Shown one piece after another: positions 1 through 8,100 of a stretch of 64,000 nucleotides of DNA. Position numbers and translations under genes: made by a program. Under the pieces are notes generated by a model that made no database searches, was not told the DNA's origin, and saw only the letters and a list, made by a program, of their open reading frames with translations. The stretch spans positions 1 through 64,000 of the forward strand of contig CAVCFO010000004.1 of the NCBI GenBank assembly GCA_963601575.1. The letters are read 5' to 3'. Numbering within the stretch: the stretch's first letter is position 1; each line of letters starts with the position of its first letter. The stretch comes from CAG-238 sp963601575 (GTDB taxonomy: Bacteria; Bacillota; Clostridia; Peptostreptococcales; Anaerovoracaceae).

Positions 1-51
1 TCACAGCTACTTCAAGACGCACTAAAGACAGAACTGCACATGACAAGATAA
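1..51 (+). CDS. C-terminal end of an unidentified protein (partial)
   Basis: Frame 1 is open from the window edge to a TAA at 49-51 and encodes a 16-residue tail rich in Leu, Lys and Glu. A GC-rich hairpin follows at once, which fits the end of a real gene. Too little is present to name a family; the open frame could also be chance. Confidence 0.35.
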   Translation, partial: SQLLQDALKTELHMTR

Positions 52-77
52 GGCGTCGCCAAAAGGCAGCGCCTTTG
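51..77 (+). terminator. Possible hairpin terminator after the partial gene
   Basis: AGGCGTCGCC (51-60) and GGCAGCGCCT (65-74) form a stem with one mismatch around an AAAA loop. Only a short T run follows, so termination is plausible, not certain. Confidence 0.4.
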
Positions 78-181
78 CAATGCTCAAAATTCTAAAAAAA
101 ATAAAAACTTGTTCGTTGTATCACCAAATGGCACTATTTTTGCTGTTTTTTTGACACAAAATGGAAAAAACAAGGAAAACT

Positions 182-217
182 AAAACCCCTCGAAACATTG
201 AAATTTCAAGGGGTTTG
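182..217 (-). terminator. Rho-independent terminator of the tRNA-Ala gene
   Basis: On the minus strand AAACCCCT (216-209) pairs with AGGGGTTT (190-183), followed by a T-rich tract. It begins a few bases after the CCA end of the tRNA, so it is the tRNA transcript's terminator. Confidence 0.75.
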
Positions 218-220
218 CTG

Positions 221-296
221 TGGTGGACGATGAGAGGCTCGAACTCTTGACCTCCGCGTTGCGAACGCGGCGCTCTCCCAACTGAGCTAATCGCCC
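221..296 (-). tRNA. tRNA-Ala (anticodon CGC)
   Basis: Read on the minus strand, 76 nt fold as a full cloverleaf: acceptor GGGCGAT pairs with ATCGTCC, CCA is encoded, the D arm has TAGCTCAGTTGG, the T arm has GTTCGAGCC, and the anticodon loop TTCGCAA gives CGC. The third acceptor pair is G:U, the classic alanine identity element of alanyl-tRNA synthetase, whose gene alaS lies at 44010. CGC reads only GCG; low-GC Firmicutes often rely on the UGC isoacceptor alone, so this is a secondary alanine tRNA. No other tRNA is seen in the window. Confidence 0.95.
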
Positions 297-411
297 AAAA
301 TATATGGAGTTTTGCAACAAAAATATAATAACACATATTTTCGTATTTTGGAATAGGAAATTTTCAATATGCGAAATTTTTTTTCATGATGATCGCAAGG
401 CTGTAGCCCGC

Positions 412-1239
412 TCAGTCCACCTGTATCATAATCTTCAAAACAAATTTGTCGGGGTCGCTTTCGGCAAGCTCATCCAGCAGATATTCTCCGTAAGCGTTTC
501 CGGCAATTTTCATGCCTTTTTCTTTTATAAAGGCGAGCATTTCTTGGTAGACCGTATTGGTATTATCGTAATCATAATCTCCGAGAGCATAACCGCAGAC
601 ATAGGTTCCCTTTGGAATCACTGCGTTTGCCCCTGCCGAATCTTTCAGACAAAAACAAAGATTCGATATAATCTCGCTTTTTCCCATTATCAAATTCTCT
701 TTTTTCCTCATATGTCCGCTGGTAAAAATCAACGGAAAATTCAGCTCCTCGCATTTTGCATAAAAATCTATAATAAAATCATCGGGAATCTCGTTCCAAG
801 GGCAGTTTATTTCTTCGCCTATGTAAAGGGGAATATCATCCTCTATTTCCATGACGGCAAAGGGCGGAGCGCCGTTTTTCAGGATTTCGTCGCCGCCTGC
901 AATTTGTCCTATTCTCATGCTAAGCATATTTTCTAACATTTGAAGTCTAAACAGCTTTTCTTTTGCGTCCTTTAGCTGTTTTTTCAGGATTTCGAGGGCT
1001 GTATCCGGAGATATATTATCGACGATCGGTTTGATATCTTTGAGAGGCACCCCCATTTCACTGAGCATGGATATCAGGCTTATTACGTTTATTTGATTTC
1101 TGGAATACAGACGATATCCATTGTCCATGGTCTTGACGGGCTTGAACAAGCCGATTTGGTCGTAGTATATGAGGGTCTGGCGGCTGATTCCCATAAGCTT
1201 TGCAAAATTCGAAATAGTAAAATAATTTTTTGAAAACAT
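412..1239 (-). CDS. MerR family transcriptional regulator with C-terminal effector domain
   Basis: 275 aa. Residues about 7-75 are a MerR winged helix-turn-helix (YFTISNFAKLMGISRQTLIYYDQIGLFKP, split here as YFTISNFAKL and MGISRQTLIYYDQIGLF), followed by a dimerisation helix (about 80-115) and a GyrI/BmrR-like ligand-binding half (about 120-275). Proteins of this type sense amphipathic drugs or metabolites and twist promoters with over-long spacers into activity. It is divergent from an ABC exporter, and the 120-bp intergenic region holds a matching operator (1256-1274), so it probably activates that exporter on binding a substrate and may repress itself. The ATG at 1239 has AAGGGG a few bases upstream. 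The inducing ligand is not evident. Confidence 0.9.
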   Translation of the reverse strand: MFSKNYFTISNFAKLMGISRQTLIYYDQIGLFKPVKTMDNGYRLYSRNQINVISLISMLSEMGVPLKDIKPIVDNISPDTALEILKKQLKDAKEKLFRLQMLENMLSMRIGQIAGGDEILKNGAPPFAVMEIEDDIPLYIGEEINCPWNEIPDDFIIDFYAKCEELNFPLIFTSGHMRKKENLIMGKSEIISNLCFCLKDSAGANAVIPKGTYVCGYALGDYDYDNTNTVYQEMLAFIKEKGMKIAGNAYGEYLLDELAESDPDKFVLKIMIQVD

Positions 1240-1251
1240 TTTATTTACCCC

Positions 1252-1282
1252 TTGACTGTATAGCTACTATACAGATTATAAT
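1252..1282 (+). promoter_or_regulatory. MerR-type promoter/operator with 19-bp spacer
   Basis: TTGACT (-35, 1252-1257) and TATAAT (-10, 1277-1282) are separated by 19 bp, 2 bp longer than the sigmaA optimum. A perfect inverted repeat, CTGTATAG-CTA-CTATACAG (1256-1274), fills the spacer. This is the hallmark arrangement of MerR-activated promoters. It points rightward at the ABC exporter genes, about 75 bp before the first start codon, and abuts the divergent MerR gene. Confidence 0.92.
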
Positions 1283-1358
1283 GGCACAGTGTGAACGGTT
1301 TTGTCAAGTAAAAAAAAGAGTAAAACAAACGTAAAACAAGAGGGGGGAAATATATTTT

Positions 1359-3110
1359 ATGAAACTGATTCTACAATTTGCGCGGCGGCATATAGCTATA
1401 TGCCTTGTCGCCATCATCTTGCTGATTCTGGACGTTATGGGAGGACTTCTCATACCCACTTTTGCGGCGGAAATGCTGAATCTGGGAGTGTCCGGAGCGA
1501 ATTTTGATAAGTTAGTCGAAACCGGTATAAAGATGATTGCCTTTTCGGTAATCTTTGGCGTCTGCGGTATTTTGGGCGGCTATGCGGGGGCGGTTTTTGC
1601 ATCAAAAGTAGGCAAGGATATTAGGACTGCCCTATACGAAAAAACTCTCGCACTTTCGGTATACGACTTCCGGCAATTCGGTACGGCTTCCGTCACTACG
1701 AGAACGGTGTCGGATGTGAATACAATTCAGCTTGCCATAAGAAGCCTGCTTTCAATTATACTTCCTGTTCCGGCAATCTGCGTGGTAGCGCTGGTTCTGT
1801 CATTTCGTCTGGATACAAAAGTCGGATTTTTGCTTCTGGCAGTGGTTGCTGTGGTGCTGATTCTTGCGTATTTCATCATGCGCAGCGCTTCGCCGCTTTT
1901 TCGCAGGCTGCAAAAGCTGTTGGATAAGATGTCCGTGGTTCTTCTGGAAAATATCACAGGGGTTCGCGTGGTTCGCGCCTTTAACAGCGAGGAGAGAGAA
2001 AGGGCAAGAATGGGGAATGCCTTTTCGGATTACGCAGGAACTTCAATCAAGGCTAACAGGATGTTTGCCTGCCTTGACGGGCTTTCGTTCCTTGCCTTCA
2101 ATATATTTGTCGTGGCAATCTATTTTATCAGTGGTGCGGAAATCAGCATCGGGAATTTTCAAATAGGAGATATAACGGCGCTTATCGAATACGCGACAAT
2201 GGTTTTGTTTTTCATTATGATGGCGCAGATAGAAATATTGACTTTGCCGAGGGCGCTGGAGTGCTGCGACCGTATCAGGGAGATATTGGAACATGAACCG
2301 GAAATCGTGGATTTAATGAAACGAGTGCCTGAGGATACAGAAAATACAGAAGATACAAAGGTAGCGCGCGACGAGGTGCTGACTTTCGAAGATGTTTCCT
2401 TTAGATTCCCGGATGCGGAGGAAGATACCTTGGCAAATCTTAACTTTACTTGCAGGCTAGGGGAAACGACTGCAATTATAGGAGGAACGGGCAGCGGCAA
2501 ATCAACGGTGGCGTCGCTGATTTTAAGATTTTATGATGTGGCAGGAGGCAAGGTGAAGTTAAAGGGCGTAGATGTGCGCAAGATGCCTCAAAGCTACCTG
2601 AGGGAGCATATTTCTTATGTTCAGCAAAAGGCTTGGCTGTTTTCGGGAACCGTTGCAGAAAACCTGCGATACGCAAACAAGACTGCAAGCGATGAAGAAC
2701 TCATGCACGCAGCGGAGGTTGCTCAGGCAGGAGATTTCATAAGCTCGCTGCCAAAAGGACTGGAATCCTCCGTGGCGCAAGGCGGCACAAACTTTTCCGG
2801 CGGACAAAGGCAGAGGCTATCTATCGCAAGGGCGCTGGTGAAAAAACCGGAGCTTTATATATTTGACGACAGCTTTTCCGCTTTGGACTTTAAGACAGAT
2901 GCGGCGCTCAGGCGGGCTCTTGCGGAGGAAACAAAAGATGCGGCGGTGCTGATTATTGCCCAGAGGGTCAGCACAATCCGTCATGCCGCCCAGATTATCG
3001 TCCTGGACGAGGGGCATATGGTAGGCAGGGGAACCCACGAGGAACTCATGGAAAACTGTCCTGTGTACAGGGAAATTTATCGTTCGCAAACGAGGGAGGA
3101 AGCAAAATGA
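1359..3110 (+). CDS. ABC exporter half-transporter, degenerate-site subunit
   Basis: 583 aa: six-helix ABC exporter membrane domain (about 1-310), then a nucleotide-binding domain. Walker A GGTGSGKST (about 375), a good signature FSGGQRQR, but Walker B reads YIFDDS with Asp where the catalytic Glu should be, and the switch His is Gln (IIAQRVSTI). These losses mark the non-hydrolysing site of heterodimeric exporters such as BmrCD, LmrCD or TM287/288. Its partner, 3107-4870, starts inside its stop codon (ATGA overlap) and supplies the intact residues. Likely exports drugs, lipids or peptides; the substrate is not readable. Expressed from the MerR-type promoter upstream. Confidence 0.93.
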   Translation: MKLILQFARRHIAICLVAIILLILDVMGGLLIPTFAAEMLNLGVSGANFDKLVETGIKMIAFSVIFGVCGILGGYAGAVFASKVGKDIRTALYEKTLALSVYDFRQFGTASVTTRTVSDVNTIQLAIRSLLSIILPVPAICVVALVLSFRLDTKVGFLLLAVVAVVLILAYFIMRSASPLFRRLQKLLDKMSVVLLENITGVRVVRAFNSEERERARMGNAFSDYAGTSIKANRMFACLDGLSFLAFNIFVVAIYFISGAEISIGNFQIGDITALIEYATMVLFFIMMAQIEILTLPRALECCDRIREILEHEPEIVDLMKRVPEDTENTEDTKVARDEVLTFEDVSFRFPDAEEDTLANLNFTCRLGETTAIIGGTGSGKSTVASLILRFYDVAGGKVKLKGVDVRKMPQSYLREHISYVQQKAWLFSGTVAENLRYANKTASDEELMHAAEVAQAGDFISSLPKGLESSVAQGGTNFSGGQRQRLSIARALVKKPELYIFDDSFSALDFKTDAALRRALAEETKDAAVLIIAQRVSTIRHAAQIIVLDEGHMVGRGTHEELMENCPVYREIYRSQTREEAK

Positions 3111-4870
3111 AGAAGCAAAACACGGCATTGAGGCTGCTGCGGGAGTTTCACGATCAGCGGCTTCGGCTTACTATAATTTTAGTGTCGATTATATTTTGTG
3201 TTGCGTTGGAGGTCTGGAATCCGATGTACAGCGCCATAGTAATCGACAGGCTTTGGGAAAGTATCCAAGGCTCCTGGGCAAGCGGAGCGTCGTTTCGCAT
3301 CACATGGGATAATATGGGGAGCGAACTTTTGCAGCTTGCGATACAATACTTTTTTATGTGGCTCTTTTATTTTCTCCAGTCCTATTTGATGGCAAGCGTT
3401 GCGGAGACGTTGGTACTGAGCCTGCGTAAGCAGGTGGCGGCAAAGCTAAAGAGGCTCCCTCTTAGCTTTTTCGACCGAAACAAAGCAGGGGAGATACTCA
3501 GCCGGCTGACAAGCGATCTGGACAAAATGTCCGAGGTTATGCAGACCGGACTTCTGAAACTGATAGTGGCCGTAGGAACAATAATAGGTTCGATTTTTAT
3601 GATGCTTTATTACAGCGTTTCCATAACCTTGATTTTCCTGGGATTCATGCTATTAAGCGTGTTTATCACCAAAATCGTTTCGGAAAAAAGTTTTCGCCTC
3701 GCCGGGGAGCGCATGGAATGTATCGCAAAACTTACGGGACTTTGCGAGGAGTATTATAACGGGCGGGACGTCATCAAAGCCTATAGCAACGAGGATGACA
3801 GTGTGAAAAATATTGAAGCTGCGGCGGAAAAGACGCGGCTTGCAAACCAAAGGGTGGATTTTCTTTCAAACTGTGTGAATCCGCTTATCAGGCTGCTGAC
3901 GAGAATTGCGCTGGCGGCGATTGCCCTTATCGCAGGACGGGCTTTGGTTGGCGGCAGAATGACGGTGGGAGTTATGCAGGCGCTTTTCCAGTATATGAAT
4001 CTTGCCGCTGAGCCTCTTGCGGAAGCGTCATATATGATAAATTCTTTGCAGGGAGCGCTTGCGGCTGCTAAGCGTACATTTGATTTGCTGGACGAGCCGG
4101 AGGAAATTCCGGAGCCTTTCGAGCCTGTGAATTTGGAAAGGGCAAATGGCGAAATATCCTTTGAAAAGGTCAGCTTTGGCTATTACCCGGACAGGATTTT
4201 GATGAAGGATATCAGCTTTATCGCTGCGCCGGGACAAAAGATCGCGGTTGTGGGCAGCACAGGAGCGGGAAAGACGACCCTTGTCAATCTGCTGATGCGT
4301 TTCTATGAGATAAACGGTGGCAAAATCACTCTCGACGGGGTAGACACGGCGAAAATGAGCCGCAGCGGACTTCGCAGAAACTTCGGCATGGTTTTGCAGG
4401 ACTCGTGGCTCTTTTCGGGAACCATTGCGGAAAACATCGCCTACGGAAAGCCGGAGGCGAGCAGGGAGGAAATCGAAGCCGCGGCAAAAGCAGCAAAAAT
4501 CGACTATCTCATTCGCACAATGCCCCGTGGCTACGATACGGTAATGAGTAACGAAGCGGCAAACCTTTCTGCAGGGCAGAAGCAGCTTCTTACCATTGCG
4601 AGGGTATTTCTGTGCAATCCGCCGATTCTGATTTTGGACGAGGCGACCTCCAGCGTTGATACCCGCACGGAAGCAGAAATAGGCAAGGCGATGAACCGGC
4701 TCATGCAGGGGCGCACCAGCTTTGTGATCGCCCACAGGCTTTCCACCATTCGGGACGCCGATACCATTTTGTTCATGGAACGCGGAAATATAATTGAGCA
4801 GGGAAGCCATGACGAGCTGCTGGCAAAGGGCGGAGCCTACGCCGCACTGTATAGCAGCCAGTTTGAGTAA
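3107..4870 (+). CDS. ABC exporter half-transporter, catalytic-site subunit
   Basis: 587 aa: a six-helix membrane domain (about 15-320), then an ATPase domain with Walker A GSTGAGKTT (about 383), Walker B ILILDEATSS with the catalytic Glu, and an intact H-loop His (FVIAHRLSTI). Its signature is LSAGQ rather than LSGGQ. Combined with the preceding subunit (Asp and Gln replacements, intact signature) this gives one working and one degenerate ATP site in the dimer. Translationally coupled to the first subunit by a 4-bp overlap and ended by a strong terminator 25 bp downstream. Confidence 0.94.
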   Translation: MKKQNTALRLLREFHDQRLRLTIILVSIIFCVALEVWNPMYSAIVIDRLWESIQGSWASGASFRITWDNMGSELLQLAIQYFFMWLFYFLQSYLMASVAETLVLSLRKQVAAKLKRLPLSFFDRNKAGEILSRLTSDLDKMSEVMQTGLLKLIVAVGTIIGSIFMMLYYSVSITLIFLGFMLLSVFITKIVSEKSFRLAGERMECIAKLTGLCEEYYNGRDVIKAYSNEDDSVKNIEAAAEKTRLANQRVDFLSNCVNPLIRLLTRIALAAIALIAGRALVGGRMTVGVMQALFQYMNLAAEPLAEASYMINSLQGALAAAKRTFDLLDEPEEIPEPFEPVNLERANGEISFEKVSFGYYPDRILMKDISFIAAPGQKIAVVGSTGAGKTTLVNLLMRFYEINGGKITLDGVDTAKMSRSGLRRNFGMVLQDSWLFSGTIAENIAYGKPEASREEIEAAAKAAKIDYLIRTMPRGYDTVMSNEAANLSAGQKQLLTIARVFLCNPPILILDEATSSVDTRTEAEIGKAMNRLMQGRTSFVIAHRLSTIRDADTILFMERGNIIEQGSHDELLAKGGAYAALYSSQFE

Positions 4871-4894
4871 GAGTGAGGACACCGAAAATAAAAG

Positions 4895-4947
4895 ACAGCA
4901 GGAACGGCTTATGATATTTTGATATTCAGCCGTGTCTGCTGTTTTTT
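4895..4947 (+). terminator. Rho-independent terminator of the ABC exporter operon
   Basis: ACAGCAG (4895-4901) pairs with CTGCTGT (4936-4942), with a second inner stem ACGGCT/AGCCGT, followed by TTTTTT. It lies 25 bp after the second ABC gene. Confidence 0.85.
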
Positions 4948-4990
4948 AGTAATGCATATTATAATTTTTCTCCCTCCTCAGCGAGATACA

Positions 4991-5191
4991 CTAAAGTTTT
5001 GCAACCTCAGCCTCACTAAGTCCTGTCGCCTTGACGATTTCTGCCATAGCCATACCCAGCCTCTTGAGGTTCTTCGCAATCTCCCGTTTTTCTCTTATCG
5101 CGCCCTTTTCGAGCCCAATGGCTTCGCCCTCGCTGCGACCTTGCTCAATGCCTTTCCGTTCATGTTCGTTCAACATATATTCGAATGTCAT
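4991..5191 (-). pseudogene. C-terminal remnant of an Rpn-type (PD-(D/E)XK) nuclease/transposase
   Basis: 66 codons are left. They encode the charged G/E/K-rich linker (EQGRSEGEAIGLEKGAI) and final helix-turn (AEIVKATGLSEAEVAKL) typical of the C-terminus of Rpn/PDDEXK_2 proteins, the YhgA-like recombination-promoting nucleases. A stop codon lies seven codons upstream in frame and the nuclease domain is missing, so this is a 5'-truncated relic. It sits beside another broken gene in a small decayed stretch. Confidence 0.7.
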
Positions 5192-5228
5192 GTAACGTTT
5201 CCTACAATTTTAAAGGACTTCGTTGAGG

Positions 5229-6231
5229 CTATTGAGATTCCTCAAAACCGTAGGTCTCTTCAAAATATTCATATTTACAACTAAAAATATCATTTTTTTC
5301 TGTGTATCTGTTATAGTAACTTTCATATTCGGTATATAAGTCTTTATATTGATTATAATGACTTTCAGTAGGAGAATCATTATATTGGTTTTCAAGCTGT
5401 GAGAGTTGATTTTCATAGCTTTTCAATTTTGATTCCATTTTAGACAGCTGTTCATTCAATGTAACTAGTTCTTCATACAATTTTTGTTCTACTTCTATCG
5501 TTTCGGAGTCAGTACTTACACCATCAAGATTTCAGTCTTGAATGTCGAGGTAAAAAAAGATCATACCAACAACACAGATTACAACTGAAATTACCAGCAG
5601 AAAACTTTTTATTTTTTCTTGCAGTGGATGCACAATCTTATTGTATGAAACATAATCTTCATCTTTATTTGTAGGTTTATGACCAAGGATACGCAACCAA
5701 ACATCATTTTCATAATCTTTTATTTTTGAAAGAAGCGATCCATAACTAAAAAGACTTTTTACAGCCCCAATTCCGCCTATAATCATAAATCCACTCATTA
5801 TTGTAAAGTTTTCCCCGGGGTCAGCACTAAAATATGCAAATAGCGTAGCGATTGTTCCAATCACCATGAGAAAAAGCCCGCCTAAAATGCTAAAACGAGC
5901 ATTAAACTTGGATTCTTTAATTTCAGAAATCATATCTCTTATGAATTGCTGGTAATCTACGGCTGCGTCTTCATGTTTTTCTGAATAGTCCTCATATGCA
6001 CGAGTGGCATCGTCTTCAGAGTATGTTGTAAAGTAATCATATTGAGAACGCTTATCTTTGTCCAACAAAAACCTATAGGCTTCCGTTGCTTGTGTGAATT
6101 GTTCTGATTTAGATGCATCTCCACCATTCAAATCAGGGTGAGTGGCTTTCGCAATTTTCCTATAGGCTTTTTTTTATTTCTTCATCTGTTGCGTTTTGCG
6201 GAATGTTTAATATTATATATGGATTGTTCAT
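5229..6231 (-). pseudogene. J-domain membrane protein, broken by a frameshift and an in-frame stop
   Basis: Starting at ATG 6231 (AGGAG upstream) the frame encodes a DnaJ-like N-terminus (MNNPYIILNIPQNATDEEIK). It shifts at a run of eight A residues (minus strand; 6168-6175) and continues in a second frame with the diagnostic HPD tripeptide (6132-6140) and J-domain helix IV. Three hydrophobic segments follow. A TGA at 5532-5534 then interrupts the frame, but the same frame stays open for about 100 more codons encoding a Tyr/Glu/Gln-rich coiled coil ending at 5229. One intact protein of about 330 residues is implied: J domain, membrane helices, cytosolic coiled coil. The A-run lesion could be a sequencing error; two independent lesions favour a true pseudogene. 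If the TGA is the real end, 5229-5480 would be a separate ORF with a TTG start. Confidence 0.7.
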
Positions 6232-6301
6232 TGCTATATTCTCCTCGCATCACCGAAATGTATTAGAACGGAATAAATATTAACTAAAGGAGTTGCAAGA
6301 A

Positions 6302-6550
6302 TTATTCGCCATCTTCCTTATCAAAATACTTTTGAAGCGTTGCAAGAAGTAGCCTTGCTTCATCTTCGCTCAACGAAATTCCCTGATAAGGTTTTTCGCG
6401 ATTTTTAGCCCAGCTGCGTATATCAAATTTAGGGTCGCCGCCGTTCCAAGACACGCGGTTAATTTCCTTTGTCCATCCTTTTTCGGCTTTATACAGTACC
6501 GCTAATTCTTCTACAATGTCAATTATTAACTCGTCTTTAACTTTTCCCAT
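6302..6550 (-). CDS. YdbC/PC4-like single-strand nucleic-acid binding protein
   Basis: 82 aa, about the family's usual length. The central stretch with GWTKEINRVSWNG, KFDIRSW and GISLSEDEARLLL matches the YdbC family, bacterial relatives of the eukaryotic coactivator PC4, which bind single-stranded DNA as a dimer through a curved beta sheet. Its cellular role is poorly known; a part in transcription or replication/repair is usually suggested. A good ribosome site (GGAGC) precedes the ATG and a clear promoter lies at 6598-6626. It is the intact gene of the otherwise decayed accessory patch. Confidence 0.85.
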   Translation of the reverse strand: MGKVKDELIIDIVEELAVLYKAEKGWTKEINRVSWNGGDPKFDIRSWAKNREKPYQGISLSEDEARLLLATLQKYFDKEDGE

Positions 6551-6597
6551 TTTTCGCTCCTTCTTAAAATCTTTTTAGGTACAGCTTACTTACAGAC

Positions 6598-6626
6598 ATT
6601 GTACGACCGAAATTAAACAAATGCAA
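6598..6626 (-). promoter_or_regulatory. Promoter of the ydbC-like gene
   Basis: On the minus strand TTGCAT (6626-6621), a 17-bp spacer, then TACAAT (6603-6598), about 50 bp before the start codon. Confidence 0.6.
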
Positions 6627-6687
6627 TAGTGAAATAAAAAAAGTTGATGCCTAAAGATGCCTAAACTCCCCCAAGCTATGCACCGCC

Positions 6688-6716
6688 TTGACTACCGGCG
6701 CGCATTTGTGTATAAT
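6688..6716 (+). promoter_or_regulatory. sigmaA-type promoter of the MFS gene; decides its start
   Basis: TTGACT (6688-6693), 17-bp spacer, TATAAT (6711-6716). Transcription should start near 6723, so the in-frame TTG at 6688 and ATG at 6721 cannot be translated from this promoter; ATG 6739 with AAGAGG upstream is the likely start. Confidence 0.8.
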
Positions 6717-6738
6717 TGCCATGAAAGAGGCAAAAATT

Positions 6739-7968
6739 ATGCAAAAATCTAAGGACAAAATGGTTTCGGGGGCGCTGGCGTTCATCACTCTGATGGGTAT
6801 CGTCAGCCTGTTTTCCGACATGACCCACGAGGGCGCGCGGAGCGTACTTGGGGAATATTTGAATCTGACAGGGGCTTCCGCCGCTACCATCGGCTTTGTT
6901 TCGGGAGTCGGCGAGCTATGCGGCTACTCGCTGCGCTTGCTTTCGGGCTTTATCGCGGACAAGACGAAAAAATACTGGACGCTGGTTATAGTAGGCTACA
7001 CCATGCAGGTGCTTGCAATTCCGGCGCTTGCGTTAGTACCCGAAAACGGCTGGCTTATAGCCTGTGGACTGGTAATTGCGGAGCGAATCGGAAAAGCGAT
7101 CAAAAAGCCCGCAAAGAACACCCTTGTCAGCTTCGCGGCAAGTGAAATCGGCACGGGCAAGGGCTTTGCCTATCAGGAGTTTTTAGACCAGCTTGGGGCA
7201 TTTTTAGGTCCGGTCATGCTGTTTGTTATCGGCATGATACGGGGAACCGACAACCTGTTTGGAACATATCGCATATGCTTTGCGGCACTGGGGATTCCGG
7301 CGCTGATTACGGTTATGCTGGTTGCTTTCTCGAAGATAAAATATCCTAATCCGGAGATGTTCGAAAAAGAGGAAGAAAAGGAAGAAACAAAGTTCCGATT
7401 CCAGAAGTCCTTTGCGCTTTACATGGCTGCAATCAGCCTGTTTGCTTTCGGCTTTGCAGACTTTACCTTGATAACTCTCCATGCGGCAAAAACCCATCTT
7501 TTTCCGGAAGCCTCCCTAAGCCTTTTATATGCGGCGGCAATGGCAGTGGATGCGTTTGCGGCGCTTTTCTTCGGCTGGCTCTTTGACAAAATCGGTCTGA
7601 GAGCGCTTATTTACTCCACACTGTGCAGCGCGGGCTTTGCATTCTTTGTTTTCCTCGGAAATTCACGGATAATGATGGTTTTTGGTATTCTTCTTTGGGG
7701 AATCGGAATGGGGGCGCAGGAGAGCATTATGAAGGCTGCCACCAGTCAAATCATCCCAAGGCACATGAGAAGCACGGGGTTCGGTATCTTTGAGACGGGA
7801 TTTGGAATAGCGTGGTTCCTCGGCAGCTGGATTCTCGGCATTTTGTATGATATGGGTCCGTTCTATCTTGTAATCGTATCGGCGGCGGCGCAGCTTCTGG
7901 CAATCGTATTTTATGCCCTTTGCCTACGCCAAAACCGCATAGAGACGGAATTTAAAGGAGAAGTTTAG
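6739..7968 (+). CDS. Major facilitator superfamily transporter
   Basis: 409 aa from ATG 6739, chosen because the promoter's -10 element ends at 6716. The protein is almost wholly hydrophobic with about 12 predicted membrane helices in two six-helix halves joined by a charged loop (FEKEEEKEETKFRF, about residue 205). The first helix region carries FSDMTHEGARS, a motif of a clostridial/archaeal MFS subgroup annotated as putative efflux proteins, and the helix 2-3 loop has the basic GFIADKTKKYW consistent with the MFS A-motif. The substrate cannot be told. It stands alone between a dedicated promoter and a terminator hairpin. Confidence 0.88.
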   Translation: MQKSKDKMVSGALAFITLMGIVSLFSDMTHEGARSVLGEYLNLTGASAATIGFVSGVGELCGYSLRLLSGFIADKTKKYWTLVIVGYTMQVLAIPALALVPENGWLIACGLVIAERIGKAIKKPAKNTLVSFAASEIGTGKGFAYQEFLDQLGAFLGPVMLFVIGMIRGTDNLFGTYRICFAALGIPALITVMLVAFSKIKYPNPEMFEKEEEKEETKFRFQKSFALYMAAISLFAFGFADFTLITLHAAKTHLFPEASLSLLYAAAMAVDAFAALFFGWLFDKIGLRALIYSTLCSAGFAFFVFLGNSRIMMVFGILLWGIGMGAQESIMKAATSQIIPRHMRSTGFGIFETGFGIAWFLGSWILGILYDMGPFYLVIVSAAAQLLAIVFYALCLRQNRIETEFKGEV

Positions 7969-8011
7969 TTGCCATGAAAGTTTTGAAAGACAAATGTTAA
8001 ATATTAAAATG

Positions 8012-8033
8012 CCGCGTGCCAAATGGCACGCGG
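8012..8033. terminator. GC-rich hairpin between convergent genes
   Basis: CCGCGTGCCA (8012-8021) and TGGCACGCGG (8024-8033) form a perfect 10-bp stem. On the minus strand it is followed by a T-containing tract, so it may end the penicillin-binding protein message; on the plus strand it follows the MFS gene. A second weaker stem AAGAGAG/CTCTCTT (about 8041-8069) followed by T-rich sequence probably ends the plus-strand message. Confidence 0.7.
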
Positions 8034-8100
8034 CGGTTGTAAGAGAGTCTTGAAAGAAGCCTCTCTTTTATTTTTTTTAGTTCTTATTCCAAATTTCTTA

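Noticed and set aside
4028..4882. 284-codon open frame on the minus strand
   Set aside because: Lies fully opposite the second ABC exporter gene, has no recognisable domain and reflects codon bias of the real gene.
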